Positions 11,249 to 23,544 are shown, numbered from the stretch's first letter. The stretch: DNA of 64,000 bases from Procambarus clarkii (GCF_040958095.1 NC_091193.1:37855886-37919885), one strand, 5' to 3'. Made by a program: numbers and translations. The notes: generated by a model from the letters alone, not told the origin.

Positions 11249-12530
11249 TGAGGAACTGAATCAATTATCTTTTGAAACTCAAGGAAGATACAGTTTACTG
11301 AGGCCTAATGTTCCATCGTCTCTTGCTGCCCTCCATTACAGAGTTCATCCTCTTAACACTGGCCTCACGTACACCGTATGTACATATGTCTAAGGTGGTA
11401 AGATGTCTTATGTTGGTAAACCATGTATTAAGAACTTATAAAATTTGTTTGATTTAGAAAACTGGTCACAGGTTTGGTGTCAAATCTACCCCCCCCCCCC
11501 CCTTACCTCTCTGTCCGATATCATGGGTGTTTCCTCTCCCATGGAGCATCTTGTGTCGGGCTTCATCTTTGCCTATAAAACATAATTAGTTTTCTATTCA
11601 TCTTTGGCGGCCAGACACATGGAGCTTGCCTCGTTGAACTGTGTTGGATTACAGATGATTGCAGGGGATTGTAATAGAAGATCGGGGTCGGTCACAATGG
11701 CTCCTTTGATAGTTGTATCGGCCATCAGTATTACCAAGCTTCTTGTTCCCGGTGGTAATTAAATATTCTGAGGCGATTCCGCAGACTTTATCATTTGCTC
11801 AAATACCTGCACATGCCTGCATGACTAATCCTCCTATGTGATGGGGGATTTTTAGTATCACTTAGCTAGTTTTTTTTTACACACTCTGTATTCCCCTTCA
11901 TATAGTCTACGGTAGCTACACAAAGGCAGATGTACCTAAATGTGTGTGTGTTAGTGCATTATAATATTTGAATTTAAAACTTAGGTTGATAAGCAACCCA
12001 TTCTCCTGTTTCGATAGTAATGTTTTAACTATGTTGACCATCGTACATATACTGACGTAATTGACGAATAGAATTTGGCACTATTCACTTTATACAGTCC
12101 CGTAAAAATAAAGCTAAACACAACCTTAAATATGCCTAGTATACTATGGTAATATTTGTAGTGTATTAGACCTCAGATAGCGAGTATTAGGCTTTGGAGA
12201 GTTAGTTGAGGTTTAATTAGGAACAGAAATAAACAAAAACGTTTTCCGGTTATCTACTCTCTAATCGTCCATCATGATTATATATTTATAATATAAATGA
12301 TTATTTCATAAGTATATATGTAAATATTTACATTTACATTTTTCTCCAGTTAGTAAGAGAAATTAATTGTGCCTTCATTATTACATTTATGAATAAATTA
12401 ATTAAACATTGTTATTTACAATTTTCCATGTTCCCAATAATCGTACATTCTTGCCGTAACTCATTTGATCAGTGTATGTTTATGCTTATTAACATTAAAC
12501 ATGTTCTTAAATAACTATGTGCTAGATACT
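11249..12530. other. 1.3 kb without a recognisable feature
   Basis: AT-rich, apparently non-repetitive sequence with a C run at 11491-11503. Only short open frames are present and none shows a domain. It is most AT-rich at 12240-12450. Confidence 0.5.
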
Positions 12531-12625
12531 AACAGCCTGGTTGACCAGTCCAGCAACGAGGAGGAACTAGTCGAGGATCGGGCCGCGGGGACGCTAAGCC
12601 CCGAAAACACCTCAAGGTAACCAAC
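12531..12625 (+). mobile_element. SINE tail fragment, family B-related
   Basis: Contains CAGCCTGGTTGACCAGTCC, then CGAGGATCGGGCCGCGGGGA and ACCTCAAGGTAACC. The block GTCGAGGATCGGGCCGCGGG occurs in the minus-strand SINE at 28403-28634, so this is the isolated 3' part of a related element. Confidence 0.65.
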
Positions 12626-13050
12626 CTCAAAGTAGATGAGTCACCACAGCTAAGGCCGCGTATGGCTTTGGGGGTTCAGCGGATCGCCCCCATCCGCCAG
12701 GCCAGCGACGCGGAGCCCCCATCACGAGGTGCAATCGTTAGCTGGGAGCTGTGGGCGCCTTCACGGTGTTAGCTGAGAGATGGGTAATAGAGAGGCCAGA
12801 GGTGGGGGGGGGGGAGGTATGGAGGGGGAAGGTGGGCATTTTACCCGTGCCGTGATGGGTCGGCACCTCCCCCTATCCCGAAAGGCGAGAGAAAAATATT
12901 TTAACCTCCCTGTCCACTACATCAGGATGGACACCGTGCCGTATGTTATTGCTTGCTGGCTTTATCTACTCTACCAAAATCTACTTTCTAATCGTCTTTT
13001 TCGTCAAGATATATGTCCAATGGTCCACATTGCTACATTAATTCCAATCT
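12626..13050. other. GC-rich patch then unique sequence
   Basis: A locally GC-rich block at 12640-12780 (GGGGGTTCAGCGGATCGCCC and similar) is followed by unique sequence. No gene or known repeat is recognised. Confidence 0.4.
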
Positions 13051-13179
13051 AAACAGGAGAATGAGCTGCCATATGAGAGATTTGCTTTGTGAGTGCAACT
13101 TTTTGCTTACAGTGACTGTGTGTGTGGTGAAAATGGTTACAGTACTGAGGGAGGTGTTTGTGTGAGGGGGAGGATGGTA

Positions 13180-14045
13180 GATTCTTTGCACAATCGTCTC
13201 TAGCTTGCATGGGATGCAGGTTAGGGACACTGGCCTGTAGTTCAGTGCCTCCTGTCTATCCCCTTTCTTGCATATCGTGACTATTAGCTGCTTTCCAAAT
13301 TTCTGGCAGTTCCCCTGTTGCCAGTGATTTGTTATACACTATGGAAAGTGGTAGGCACAGTACTTCTGCTCCTTCCTTTAGTATCCGAGGGGAGAGTCCA
13401 TCTAGGCCTATAGCCTTTGTCACATCGAACTCTAGTAACAACTTTCTTACTTCCCCGCTGGTAATCTCAAACTCTTCTAGTGGTTGCTGGTTAACTATTC
13501 CCTCTCTTATCTCTGGAATTTCTCCTTTCTCTAAGGTGAAGACCTCTTGGAATTTCTTAGTAGTTCCTCACACACTTCCTTGTCGTTTGTAGTGAATTCT
13601 TCTGCCCCTATTCTTAATGACATTACCTGTTCCTTTACTGTTGTTTTTCTCCTGTTGTGGCTGTGCAGCAATTTAGGTTGAGTCTTTGCCTTGCTTGCGA
13701 GGTCATTTTCGTATTGGCCTTCTGCCTCTCTTCTCATCCTGACATATTCATTCCTGGCACTCTGGGATCTTTCTCTGCTTTCAAGTGTCCTGTTATTCCA
13801 ATAGTTTCTCCATGCCCTTTTACTTTGCTGCTTAGCTAGTCTACATCTCTGATTAAACCATAGGTTTCTCGTCTTCATTTCGTCGTTTTCCTTTTGGACT
13901 GGGACAAACTTGTTTGCTGCCTCCTTGCACTTGTGCGTGATGTAGTCCATCATGTCCTGGGCCATCATTATTATGAGCTCTGTTTCCCATGTTATATCTG
14001 TTAGGAATTTTCTTATCTCCTCATAGTTTCCCTTTCGGAATGCCA
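13180..14045 (-). pseudogene. LINE ORF2 fragment: linker and start of reverse transcriptase
   Basis: On the minus strand it begins GLAFRKGNYEEIRKFLTDI (about 14040). It continues through the endonuclease-to-RT linker (EENDEMKTRNLWFNQRCRLA-type sequence; AWRNYWN; KAKTQPKLLHSH). The first RT motifs follow: DVTKAIGLDGLSPRILKEGA (about 13420), LPEIWKAAN and SLTCIPCKLETIVQRI (about 13190-13230). It stops before the catalytic Asp residues. The endonuclease domain that should precede the linker is absent, and the ORF1 copy upstream ends at about 14110. The element has therefore lost about one domain between ORF1 and ORF2 and is cut at the 3' end. At least one frame change is needed within the RT part. 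Confidence 0.8.
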
Positions 14046-14109
14046 GCCCTTTGTTTTCAATACCCGTCCTCCTAGGGGGGCATAAAAGGAAGGAGGTTTT
14101 TTTGGGGGA

Positions 14110-15178
14110 GGAGACTATTGGAAAAGGAGTGCTGAGAGGAATAAAGAAGAAGGGAGGGCATAGGAGAGTGTGGGAGAGGGAGGGCTCAGGAGAGTGGGGG
14201 ATGCTGGAATGTTTAAGGGGGGTGAGAGAGAATGGAGGGCTTGGGGGTAGGAGTTCAGGGATGGCATGGGGGGTGGGGGTGAAGGGAGATCATTGGGAGG
14301 GGGGAGGGGGCAGTGGGGGAGAGGGTTCCCAAGGTAGGCACCTTGGGCACCAGGGGTTAGGGCAGGTAGGGCATCTATTGGGTGGAGGATGGGGGAGGTG
14401 CTTCTCTCACTGTATCTGTTGAGCTGCTTGTGGAGGGTTCCCCGCTCCCCTCTGGGATTGTAGGGTTTGGGGTTGTGGCTCCCTGATTCCTTTCTCTCTC
14501 CCTGTACTTCCACCTCGTGGCTGCTGCCCTCATTCTCTCGTCTCTTGTCATATTCCTCTACAGGAATACTATTTTGAACTTCTGTACATTTGCTAGTCCA
14601 CTCTTCCTTGCTAACAAGTCCTCTTTTATTTTCTCTCTTGTGAATACCACCTTTATTACTTTGTCTCTGTCCTTGTTGTACCATCCGATCCTGAAAACAT
14701 TTTCAATATTTTGGTCAACCCTCTCCATCTTTACTCCTTTAAGGATCTCATTAACTTCCTTCTTGTCTTTATCTCTCCTTTCCACTGGATTGGTTCTAGT
14801 TTGCTACTTAATGCTTATTATTACTACTGCTCTTTTTCGCTCTATCAGCTGGCTAGTACATCTAGATGCTTCCTGAGAAGAAGCCACTTCCATAGCACCT
14901 TCCCTAACTGCAGACCTAGCTTCAGTGCTCTTTTTAAAGAATTCTGCATATGAGAGTTGTTTTGTAGAAGTCCCCTCAACAGTAGCATCACCATCTCCCT
15001 GAGGGATGGTTTGTGTCTGGTATTGGGGAGAAGTCTCCTTCAGGCTTCTTTTCTCCTCCGTCTCTGCCGTTAGTTCATACAACAGGTTGGTTACTGTCTC
15101 CCTCATTACCCTCAGTCCTTCACTGAATTCATTCCACATTTGCTGGAATGTTCCCCTAATCCAGGATTCCTGTTCCAC
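14110..15178 (-). pseudogene. LINE ORF1, second copy, frameshifted
   Basis: Starts MEQESWIRGTFQQMWNEF at about 15178 on the minus strand. It has the same order of parts as the copy at 7319-8211: helical N-terminus, the Ala-rich helix (ASSQEASRCTSQLIERKRAV), the middle domain (ERVDQNIENVFRIGWYNKD and VVFTREKIKEDLLARKSGL), a basic/polar stretch and a long Pro/Ser-rich C-terminus. The reading moves frame twice, near 14795 and near 14600. The two copies differ at many residues, so they are old members of one family, not a recent duplication. It lies directly upstream of the ORF2 fragment at 13180-14045, in the normal LINE order. Confidence 0.75.
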
Positions 15179-15227
15179 CTGATCCTCTGAGTGAGAGGGA
15201 GGAATAGGAATCCTGGATTAGATGAGA

Positions 15228-15816
<589 letters not shown>

Positions 15817-15884
15817 TGTCAGCTGGGAGGGAGGAGGGTGAAGTATGGTCACCTATCGCCAGGGCGTCAAATCCTGTTTGTGAT

Positions 15885-16905
15885 GTGCGTGTACTCACCT
15901 ATTTGTGCTTGCGGAGGTTGGGCTCTGGCTCTTTGGTCCCGGTTCTCAACTGTCAATCAACTGATGTACAAGTTCCTGAGCATGTTGGGCTTTATCATAT
16001 CTACACTTGGAACTGTGTATGGAGTCAGCCTCCACCACATCACTGCCTAATGCATTCCATTTTTCAACAACTCTGACACTAAAAAAAAAAAAAAAACTAA
16101 TATCTCTGTGGCTCATTTGGGCACTCAGTTTCCACCTGTGTCCCCTAGTGTGTGTACCCCTTGTGTTAAATAGCCCGTCTTTTCTTTAAATAGCGTCAAT
16201 TCTGAGAATCTTGTATGTGGTAATCATATCCCCCCTAACTCTTCTGTCTTCTAGCGACGTGAGGTTTAATTCCGGTAGTCTCTCCTCGTAGCTCATGCCT
16301 CTCAGCCTGGGGACTAGTCTGGTGGCAAACCTTTGAACTTTTTCCAGTTTGGTCTTATGATTGACTAGATATGGACTCCATGCTAGGGCTGCATACTCCA
16401 GGATTGGTCTGACATAGGTGGTATACAAAATTCTGAATGATTCCTTGCACAAGTGTCTAAATGCCGTTCTTATGTTAGCCAACCTGGCATATGCTGCTGA
16501 TGTTATCCATTTGACATGGACTTCAGGGGGACAGGTCTGGCGTGATATCAACCCCCCAGGTCTTGCTTTCTTTCTGACTCTTGAGGAATTCCTTCTCCCA
16601 AATGATACCTTGCAACTGGCCTCCTGCTCCTTACACCTATCTTTATTACATTACATTTGCTTGGGTTAAACTTTAACAGCCATTTGTTCGACATTCCTCT
16701 ATTTTGTCTAGGTCTTCTTGAAGCCTCAAGCGATCCTCCTCTGTCTTAATCCTTCTCATAATTTTGGCGTCGTCAGCAATCATTGAGAGGAATGAGTCTT
16801 TACCCTCTGGGAGTTCGTTCACGTATATCAGAAAAAGGATAGGACCGAGTATAGAGCCTTCTGGGACTCCACTGGTGACTTCACGCCAATCTGAGGTCTC
16901 ACCCC
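15885..16905 (-). mobile_element. LINE 3' half: reverse transcriptase core, thumb and 3' end
   Basis: From about 16905 on the minus strand the translation reads [17 protein letters not shown], then [12 protein letters not shown] and a catalytic-type IADDAKI (about 16764-16782). It continues [57 protein letters not shown] and FATRLVPRLRGMSYEERLPE, with a stop near 16186. Frame changes are needed between the Asp-Asp block and the thumb. An A run and the shared terminal block (TTGAGAACCGGGACCAAAGA, then GTGAGTACACG) close it at about 15890. It is 5' truncated and close in sequence to the 60.3-kb copy. The type is CR1/Jockey-like; the clade is not settled. Confidence 0.85.
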
Positions 16906-16929
16906 CTCACTGTAACTCTTTGCTCACAC

Positions 16930-16930
<1 letters not shown>

Positions 16931-16978
<48 letters not shown>

Positions 16979-16985
16979 GTGTTGT
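16931..16985. repeat. (GT)n microsatellite
   Basis: About 26 GT units with one GC interruption. It sits just beyond the 5' truncation point of the minus-strand LINE. Confidence 0.95.
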
Positions 16986-17389
16986 TGGGATCGAATTGTT
17001 GACAACCCAACACATTTAATTTAGGTTTATTCTGAATGTCTATCCTAATGCTTCGTTGTACTACAACGGGGTACATGAATCTGAACAGGTGTCAGCCTCA
17101 GCCGGACCTGTTGTCAGGTGCGACACACTTTGTGCCGAGGTCTGACAAAGGACAAGAAAATAAGATGGTATAAAACTTCATCATGGATATATTGTGATAT
17201 ATCTCTAATCACCTTATATACAATATTTTACATGTATATATATATGTGCATTGTACACAAGTACAGTTAAATATATATATATAGAGAGAAAGATACTACG
17301 ACCATGCTACGGTCGTCTCTTGTCCGATTGATCTTCCCACTTATAAATCATCTACTTTCCTGCAATTTGTACAGCTATCAGGAAAATCG
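16986..17389. other. No gene seen
   Basis: Unique sequence with a short (TA)n at 17268-17281. Nothing recognised. Confidence 0.4.
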
Positions 17390-17394
17390 TTACC

Positions 17395-17683
17395 TCCACG
17401 CCGACCTCTTAATCTCACAGCTGTTATCTTCCATAACTTTCAAGAGCGTCGACCATGCCTCGAGGTCCTCTTCCTTCATGAGGGTGGAGCACACTAACAG
17501 TTGGGTCGGTTGGTCACACATCCAAACGCGACGACAGCCTGTTGACTCAATGGAGGGGAGTAGATGTCTGTCTCTCCACATGCTCCGGCCAGCACACGTT
17601 ACCTCGCCCGGTGGTTCTGATTGGCTAACAGACATTCCCGCCACCGGACGAGCCACACCGTGCTGACAGTTAACTACCTCCAT
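17395..17683 (-). other. Possible orphan coding exon, unproven
   Basis: A minus-strand open frame of 97 codons starts MEVVNCQHGVARPVAGM and ends STLMKEEDLEAWSTLLKVME, then DNSCEIKRSAWR. The last 35 residues look like ordinary protein (charged helix with Leu/Trp). A GAG/GTAACG sequence at its end (about 17391-17396) would serve as a splice donor. There is no similarity I recognise, no promoter and no partner exon visible. It may equally be chance. Confidence 0.2.
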
Positions 17684-17778
17684 GGTTGTTAACCTCGTTC
17701 TTCCTGTAATAATGAACGTATGACTTAAATAATCGTGCCTTTATGCGATGAAATAACACGAAATACGATATACCGTAA

Positions 17779-17779
<1 letters not shown>

Positions 17780-17840
<61 letters not shown>
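17780..17840. repeat. (GT)n microsatellite
   Basis: About 29 uninterrupted GT units. Confidence 0.95.
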
Positions 17841-17841
<1 letters not shown>

Positions 17842-17944
17842 GGGGCATTTGTGTATAAGGGGGAGGGAGAGGGGGGGGGTGTCTTGGGAGAGTGTGATGC
17901 GTGGGAAGTTGGTGGGATGGGTGGACGGTCACCAGGACCTGTGT

Positions 17945-18170
17945 AGCATCTAAGTGTCAAGAACCTGTATCCGGAATGAGCCACTGGAGTTTGTAGATCT
18001 AAATATCTCAGGTACACTTTAAATTAATTATTTTAAGTCACTCTGTACACCTTATTGATGACCTAGAGAGGAGTACCTGCCGTCAGCTCACCCCGAGCAA
18101 GCACACCTAGGTGAGGTTGAGGAGATGTCCATATGACGGGGTTGGTCGCCTGTCCTCTCCTCAGCCCTGG
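17945..18170 (+). repeat. Dispersed repeat, copy 2
   Basis: Colinear with 9040-9290 (CCGGAATGAGCCACT, CTAAATAT, AGGTGAG, GATGTCC). Here it is followed directly by the 20-bp array. Confidence 0.5.
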
Positions 18171-18180
18171 TATCAATGTT

Positions 18181-20298
18181 GTCTCCACGTGTTCCTGACT
18201 GTCTCCACGTGCTCCTGGCTGTCTCCACGTGCTCCTGGCTGTCTCCACGTGCTCCTGACTGTCTCCACGTGCTCCTGGCTGTCTACACGTGCTCCTGGCT
18301 GTCTCCACGTGCTCCTGGCTGTCTCCACGTGCTCCTGACTGTCTCCACGTGCTCCTGGCTGTCTACACGTGCTCCTGGCTGTCTCCACGTGCTCCTGGCT
18401 GTCTCCACGTGCTCCTGACTGTCTCCACGTGCTCCTGGCTGTCTCCACGTGCTCCTGGCTGTCTCCACGTGCTCCTGGCTGTCTCCACGTGTTCCTGGCT
18501 GTCTCCACGTGCTCCTGGCTGTCTCCACGTGTTCCTGGCTGTCTCCACGTGTTCCTGGCTGTCTCCACGTGCTCCTGGCTGTCTCCACGTGCTCCTGGCT
18601 GTCTCCACGTGTTCCTGGCTGTCTCCACGTGCTCCTGGCTGTCTCCACGTGCTCCTGGCTGTCTCCACGTGTTCCTGGCTGTCTCCACGTACTCCTGGCT
18701 GTCTCCACGTGCTCCTGGCTGTCTCCACGTGCTCCTGGCTGTCTCCACGTGTTCCTGACTGTCTCCACGTGCTCCTGGCTGTCTCCACGTGCTCCTGGCT
18801 GTCTCCACGTGCTCCTGGCTGTCTCCACGTGCTCCTGGCTGTCTCCACGTGCTCCTGGCTGTCTCCACGTGCTCCTGGCTGTCTCCACGTGTTCCTGGCT
18901 GTCTCCACGTGCTCCTGGCTGTCTCCACGTGCTCCTGGCTGTCTCCACGTGTTCCTGGCTGTCTCCACGTGCTCCTGGCTGTCTCCACGTGCTCCTGGCT
19001 GTCTCCACGTGCTCCTGGCTGTCTCCACGTGCTCCTGGCTGTCTCCACGTGCTCCTGGCTGTCTCCACGTGTTCCTGGCTTTCTCCACGTGTTCCTGGCT
19101 GTCTCCACGTGCTCCTGGCTGTCTCCACGTGTTCCTGGCTGTCTCCACGTGCTCCTGGCTGTCTCCACGTGCTCCTGGCTGTCTCCACGTGCTCCTGGCT
19201 GTCTCCACGTGTTCCTGACTGTCTCCACGTGCTCCTGGCTGTCTCCACGTGCTCCTGGCTGTCTCCACGTGCTCCTGGCTGTCTCCACGTGCTCCTGGCT
19301 GTCTCCACGTGCTCCTGGCTGTCTCCACGTGTTCCTGGCTGTCTCCACGTGCTCCTGGCTGTCTCCACGTGCTCCTGGCTGTCTCCACGTGTTCCTGGCT
19401 GTCTCCACGTGCTCCTGGCTGTCTCCACGTGCTCCTGGCTGTCTCCACGTGCTCCTGGCTGTCTCCACGTGCTCCTGGCTGTCTCCACGTGTTCCTGGCT
19501 GTCTCCACGTGCTCCTGGCTGTCTCCACGTGCTCCTGGCTGTCTCCACGTGCTCCTGGCTGTCTCCACGTGTTCCTGGCTGTCTCCACGTGTTCCTGGCT
19601 GTCTCCACGTGCTCCTGGCTGTCTCCACGTGTTCCTGGCTGTCTCCACGTGCTCCTGGCTGTCTCCACGTGCTCCTGGCTGTCTCCACGTGCTCCTGGCT
19701 GTCTCCACGTGTTCCTGACTGTCTCCACGTGCTCCTGGCTGTCTCCACGTGCTCCTGGCTGTCTCCACGTGCTCCTGGCTGTCTCCACGTGCTCCTGGCT
19801 GTCTCCACGTGCTCCTGGCTGTCTCCACGTGCTCCTGGCTGTCTCCACGTGTTCCTGGCTGTCTCCACGTGCTCCTGGCTGTCTCCACGTGCTCCTGGCT
19901 GTCTCCACGTGTTCCTGGCTGTCTCCACGTGCTCCTGGCTGTCTCCACGTGCTCCTGGCTGTCTCCACGTGCTCCTGGCTGTCTCCACGTGCTCCTGGCT
20001 GTCTCCACGTGCTCCTGGCTGTCTCCACGTGCTCCTGGCTGTCTCCACGTGTTCCTGGCTGTCTCCACGTGTTCCTGGCTGTCTCCACGTGCTCCTGGCT
20101 GTCTCCACGTGCTCCTGGCTGTCTCCACGTGCTCCTGGCTGTCTCCACGTGCTCCTGGCTGTCTCCACGTGCTCCTGGCTGTCTCCACGTGTTCCTGGCT
20201 GTCTCCACGTGCTCCTGGCTGTCTCCACGTGCTCCTGGCTATCTCCACGTGTTCCTGGCTGTCTACACGTCCTCCTGGCTGTCTCCACGTGTTCCTGG
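18181..20298. repeat. Minisatellite, 20-bp unit, about 106 copies in perfect register
   Basis: The unit is GTCTCCACGTGCTCCTGGCT. Every copy from start to end keeps the 20-base register with no insertion or deletion. Variation is almost confined to two sites: C/T in GCTCC/GTTCC and G/A in TGGCT/TGACT. Each unit carries CACGTG. The period is not a multiple of three and the unit has no stop in any frame. All three frames on both strands therefore stay open for 600-700 codons (for example ETARSTWRQPGARGDSQEHV on the minus strand). None is a gene. Confidence 0.97.
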
Positions 20299-20685
20299 AA
20301 TACTATTCGTTCCTATCTTCCTCACTGATCGTCAATCAATATGCGCAACATAGTATACATTCCTGAACGGTGCCCACACTTTGGGGGATCAATCACTATG
20401 TATGCTATAATCCACTTCACAACACAATACTTGGCAAGGCAAATCGTTGGTCCTGGCTAAACTGTCCCACGGTACCACTGATTTGGCCACTTTTCCTTAT
20501 TTATGTTTTCTTAATTAATCTACCGCTGTAGGAGCTCACTATAGACGTGATCACTGCGTTTGTATACACTCCCGTGACAAGAAACAATGTTTCTTGTCTC
20601 TGTACCACTTCAATGTCTCGAGGTATTGATGTTATTCGCGGACCCTACTGACACGTGTGCCTATTATGACGTCAGTCTCCCGAGT
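20299..20685. other. No gene seen
   Basis: Unique sequence between the 20-bp array and a GT tract. Nothing recognised. Confidence 0.4.
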
Positions 20686-20687
20686 GT

Positions 20688-20775
<88 letters not shown>
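20686..20775. repeat. (GT)n microsatellite
   Basis: About 42 GT units, interrupted only at the left edge. Confidence 0.97.
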
Positions 20776-20776
<1 letters not shown>

Positions 20777-21290
20777 CTCCTATTTGTATGTCTTTGTTTT
20801 AAAGTGTGTTCCAATTAACGTAATTGTACGTGTCTGGGTGTTTAGTGCGTTTGCGTGTATGTATATGTGAGAAATTCGATACAGGTATAAACGTATCGAT
20901 AAATGAACACACACTCTTGCTCTTGTATATTTAGGTTTAAGAGCTTATGACTGGTGCATTGAATGTTTGCATGTGTGAGGGAGTGCGTGAACTTGAGCCA
21001 AGTTAAGAGCATTACGAGCTTCACCAACGACCTGTTGCACTTGCTTTGTCTTCCAATTTGTGATGTATTCTGATAGAGACATCGGACAGGCACAACCGGA
21101 TCCGATACATTAACCAGTTAGGCTTCAATGTTCACGACCGATTTTGGGGCCAGTCCTTTGGCTAATCAGTCTCTAAGAGAGTACTCAATTCAGTCATATC
21201 CATGGACAGTACACGCAGATGCAAGACTTTCCTATCCAAGTGCGTAGGCGATAAAAATGATGACGTAAATGTTGATAATGGTTATCAACA
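20776..21290. other. No gene seen
   Basis: Unique sequence with short open frames only. Confidence 0.4.
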
Positions 21291-21292
21291 TG

Positions 21293-21416
21293 CGAAGATT
21301 TTTTCTCAAGCCGGATGAGAAAAGCCATTTTGTCAAGATGTGAAAAGGCATTTTTGCCAAAATGAGAATTTTTTTTGGTCAAAATGAGAAAAGCCATGTC
21401 CGCCATTTTTCTCAAG
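21293..21416. repeat. Short imperfect internal repeats
   Basis: The phrase ATGAGAAAAGCCAT recurs, with related forms GTGAAAAGGCATTTTTGCC and AATGAGAATTTTTTTTGG. There are about four degenerate units of 30-35 bases, each pairing a GAAAA run with a TTTT run. Confidence 0.55.
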
Positions 21417-21828
21417 TTCTGAGCTTCAAATTAACATTAACCCTGTACGAGACAAATTAGAAAGAAATATATTTCATATTTTGTTTCAGTTTCCTATATC
21501 TTTCCTGCTTTCTCTATGGAAAGAAAATATTTTCTCCCATTTTATCCAAGTTTCACGAGGGATGGTGAGAGAGCCGCTCTGGCTCCTTCATCCATGTAGA
21601 CGCTGAGAACTGAGTCACATGTCAATAATGTGCAAGCTGGCGGTGCCTGCAGGAAGCACCAAGCCACAAATTAGACGCGCAGGAAATTCTATTTATGTAT
21701 GGTCAGTAAAAGATGCGATAGATTAAGGAATTTTTTGCAAGGCAAGGAGAAACTGGTTTGATGTACGTACTTGCGGATTAAATACAATATTTTGTATAAT
21801 TATTCTAAGTAAAATATTCCATAACAAT
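21417..21828. other. No gene seen
   Basis: AT-rich unique sequence. Nothing recognised. Confidence 0.4.
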
Positions 21829-21905
21829 AATAATAATAATCTTTATGTATTTATTATTATTATTATTATCATCATCATCATTATTGTAATAATAATATTA
21901 TTGTT
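21829..21905. repeat. Imperfect (AAT)n/(ATT)n
   Basis: (AAT)n at 21829-21841 and (ATT)n with ATC interruptions at 21850-21882, facing each other and able to pair. Confidence 0.8.
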
Positions 21906-22114
21906 AAACTTTGCAAAACTCTCATGCTTTAATGAAGGCGAAGAAACGATTCATTACAGATGTACAAATATTATTAAATTAAAGCAAATCTTCCGAAGTA
22001 CCAACATTCTATATCATGGTACTGTAAACAACTGTACTGTTTACACCACCTTGATAGAGGATGTAAGTTGATATAAAAACTCGGTTTATTAATACATTTA
22101 CACATGTGATGTCT

Positions 22115-22119
22115 ATTCT

Positions 22120-22174
<55 letters not shown>
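22115..22174. repeat. (ATT)n microsatellite
   Basis: About 19 uninterrupted ATT units. Confidence 0.97.
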
Positions 22175-22313
22175 GAAAGTAAAGAAAAGACCCAATTTAT
22201 GTTTAAGTGCAATAATATAAAGTGAATTTAATTAAATATATTGTTTTTTATTACACTTATTGGGTCTTTCTTTCACCTTCCTTCAACCACTCAGGCATTG
22301 TAGTAAGTTTCTC

Positions 22314-22368
<55 letters not shown>

Positions 22369-22381
22369 ATTATTATTATTA
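22314..22381. repeat. (ATT)n microsatellite
   Basis: About 22 ATT units with one AATATT interruption. It lies 140 bases from the previous ATT tract. Confidence 0.97.
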
Positions 22382-22524
22382 TCAGGGACTTGAAGCGTAG
22401 CTATATGGAGCATATGGAATTTCTGAATTTTATTGAATACCCACAGACTGCGACATAGTTTCTGTTTTAAAAAGTCAACATGTATGATATAGGGTCTCGT
22501 ACCCTTTGCCTCTAACAACTTAAG

Positions 22525-22570
22525 GTTGTTGTTGTTGACAACTTAAGGTTGTTGTTGTTGTTGTTGTAGC
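22525..22570. repeat. Short (GTT)n with a duplicated flank
   Basis: The block ACAACTTAAGGTTGTTGTTG occurs twice in tandem (from about 22515 and 22540) and runs into (GTT)n. Confidence 0.8.
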
Positions 22571-22637
22571 CTGATAACTGGTACTACAAATAAAGGGTTT
22601 GTACTTCTTGATAGATTTGATTTTGAAGCTGTAGAAT

Positions 22638-22697
22638 ATTATACATTATATTATGTATAATTATTAATATAATTATACATTATATTATGTATAATTA
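22638..22697. repeat. Tandem AT palindrome
   Basis: ATTATACATTATATTATGTA followed by TAATT occurs twice, 34 bases apart. Each copy is close to self-complementary (ATTATACAT against ATGTATAAT). Confidence 0.75.
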
Positions 22698-22744
22698 TAT
22701 ATGTATATATTATATTATTTACATTTCATATATATATGGGATGT

Positions 22745-23110
22745 AAACAGGGACAAGGGGCAGTAGACCAACAGTGAATGGGGAACAACCTCCTAGAAAC
22801 AAGTGGAATTTCCAATAGTAGATAGACTAAGCCCAGAGGCACACACAAATAGGCATACTCTTTACTGCCCAACGTAAAACTTCTCTTCAAAAGACTCAAT
22901 AAGACAGTGCTCAGATCATTCCGCATGTGTGGGAGCAATTAGCACTGCCTTGTAGTGAATCTTCCAGCCTTAGAAGCACATTTGGAATCTTTGAGAGATC
23001 TAAAGATTTGGTTCGTGGCCCTTACCAAAGCTCCTTTGGAAATGTTCATAATAAACACCAATATAACAAAAGACATCAGTGAAAGTGAAAGACTCCGACG
23101 AACTACAATG
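22745..23110 (+). mobile_element. Very degenerate LINE reverse transcriptase fragment
   Basis: Aligns by eye with 4685-4950: GGGGCAGTA, then AACTGCCTCCT against AACAACCTCCT, then AAACTTCTCTTCAAAAGACT against GAACTTCCTTCAGGAACTTA, then GATCATTC against GATCGTTC. It is the thumb region of the same LINE group, heavily decayed. No usable frame remains. Confidence 0.45.
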
Positions 23111-23540
23111 ATGTGAGAAAATGATTCTCTGAGTCATTCCTAACATCTTGGAATCTCTCTGAAGTGTTTCCATGAACATGTGATCATATTTGTGTAACCT
23201 GTGTCTTTGTCTATAAATGAGTCCAACAAAGCCTTGAAAACTAAACTAAAATTAGGATTCAACACCTTAAATACCGCTGTAATCCTTGTCGTAAACCACT
23301 CGACAGTGGTGTTGTGTGACTCCGTCCAGCTGTTCACTGTAAGACTCCCGGATGGTCATCGTACTGAACTAGTGTTTAGCTTTCAGTGTTAAAGTCATAA
23401 ACAGTCACGTGCAAATCTCTTCCGAGCGCGCTAATGACCTTTAAGTCATAGAGTTTCCCTCCCGTGTAAAGAGGATTTATTAGCTGGAAACACATTTTTA
23501 TTGCAATTGTTTTCTAGAATTATAAAATGGTGGTAATGTG
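23111..23540. other. No gene seen
   Basis: Unique sequence with two opposing 60-odd codon open frames that are mutual shadows. Nothing recognised. Confidence 0.4.
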
Positions 23541-23544
23541 TTAA

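Noticed and set aside
18173-20353. Open frames of 634-691 codons on both strands over the 20-bp array
   Set aside because: The same frame-cycling effect in a stop-free unit. Several frames on both strands are open at the same time.
22222-22518. Ile-rich and Asn-rich frames over the ATT tract
   Set aside because: Translation of a trinucleotide microsatellite.
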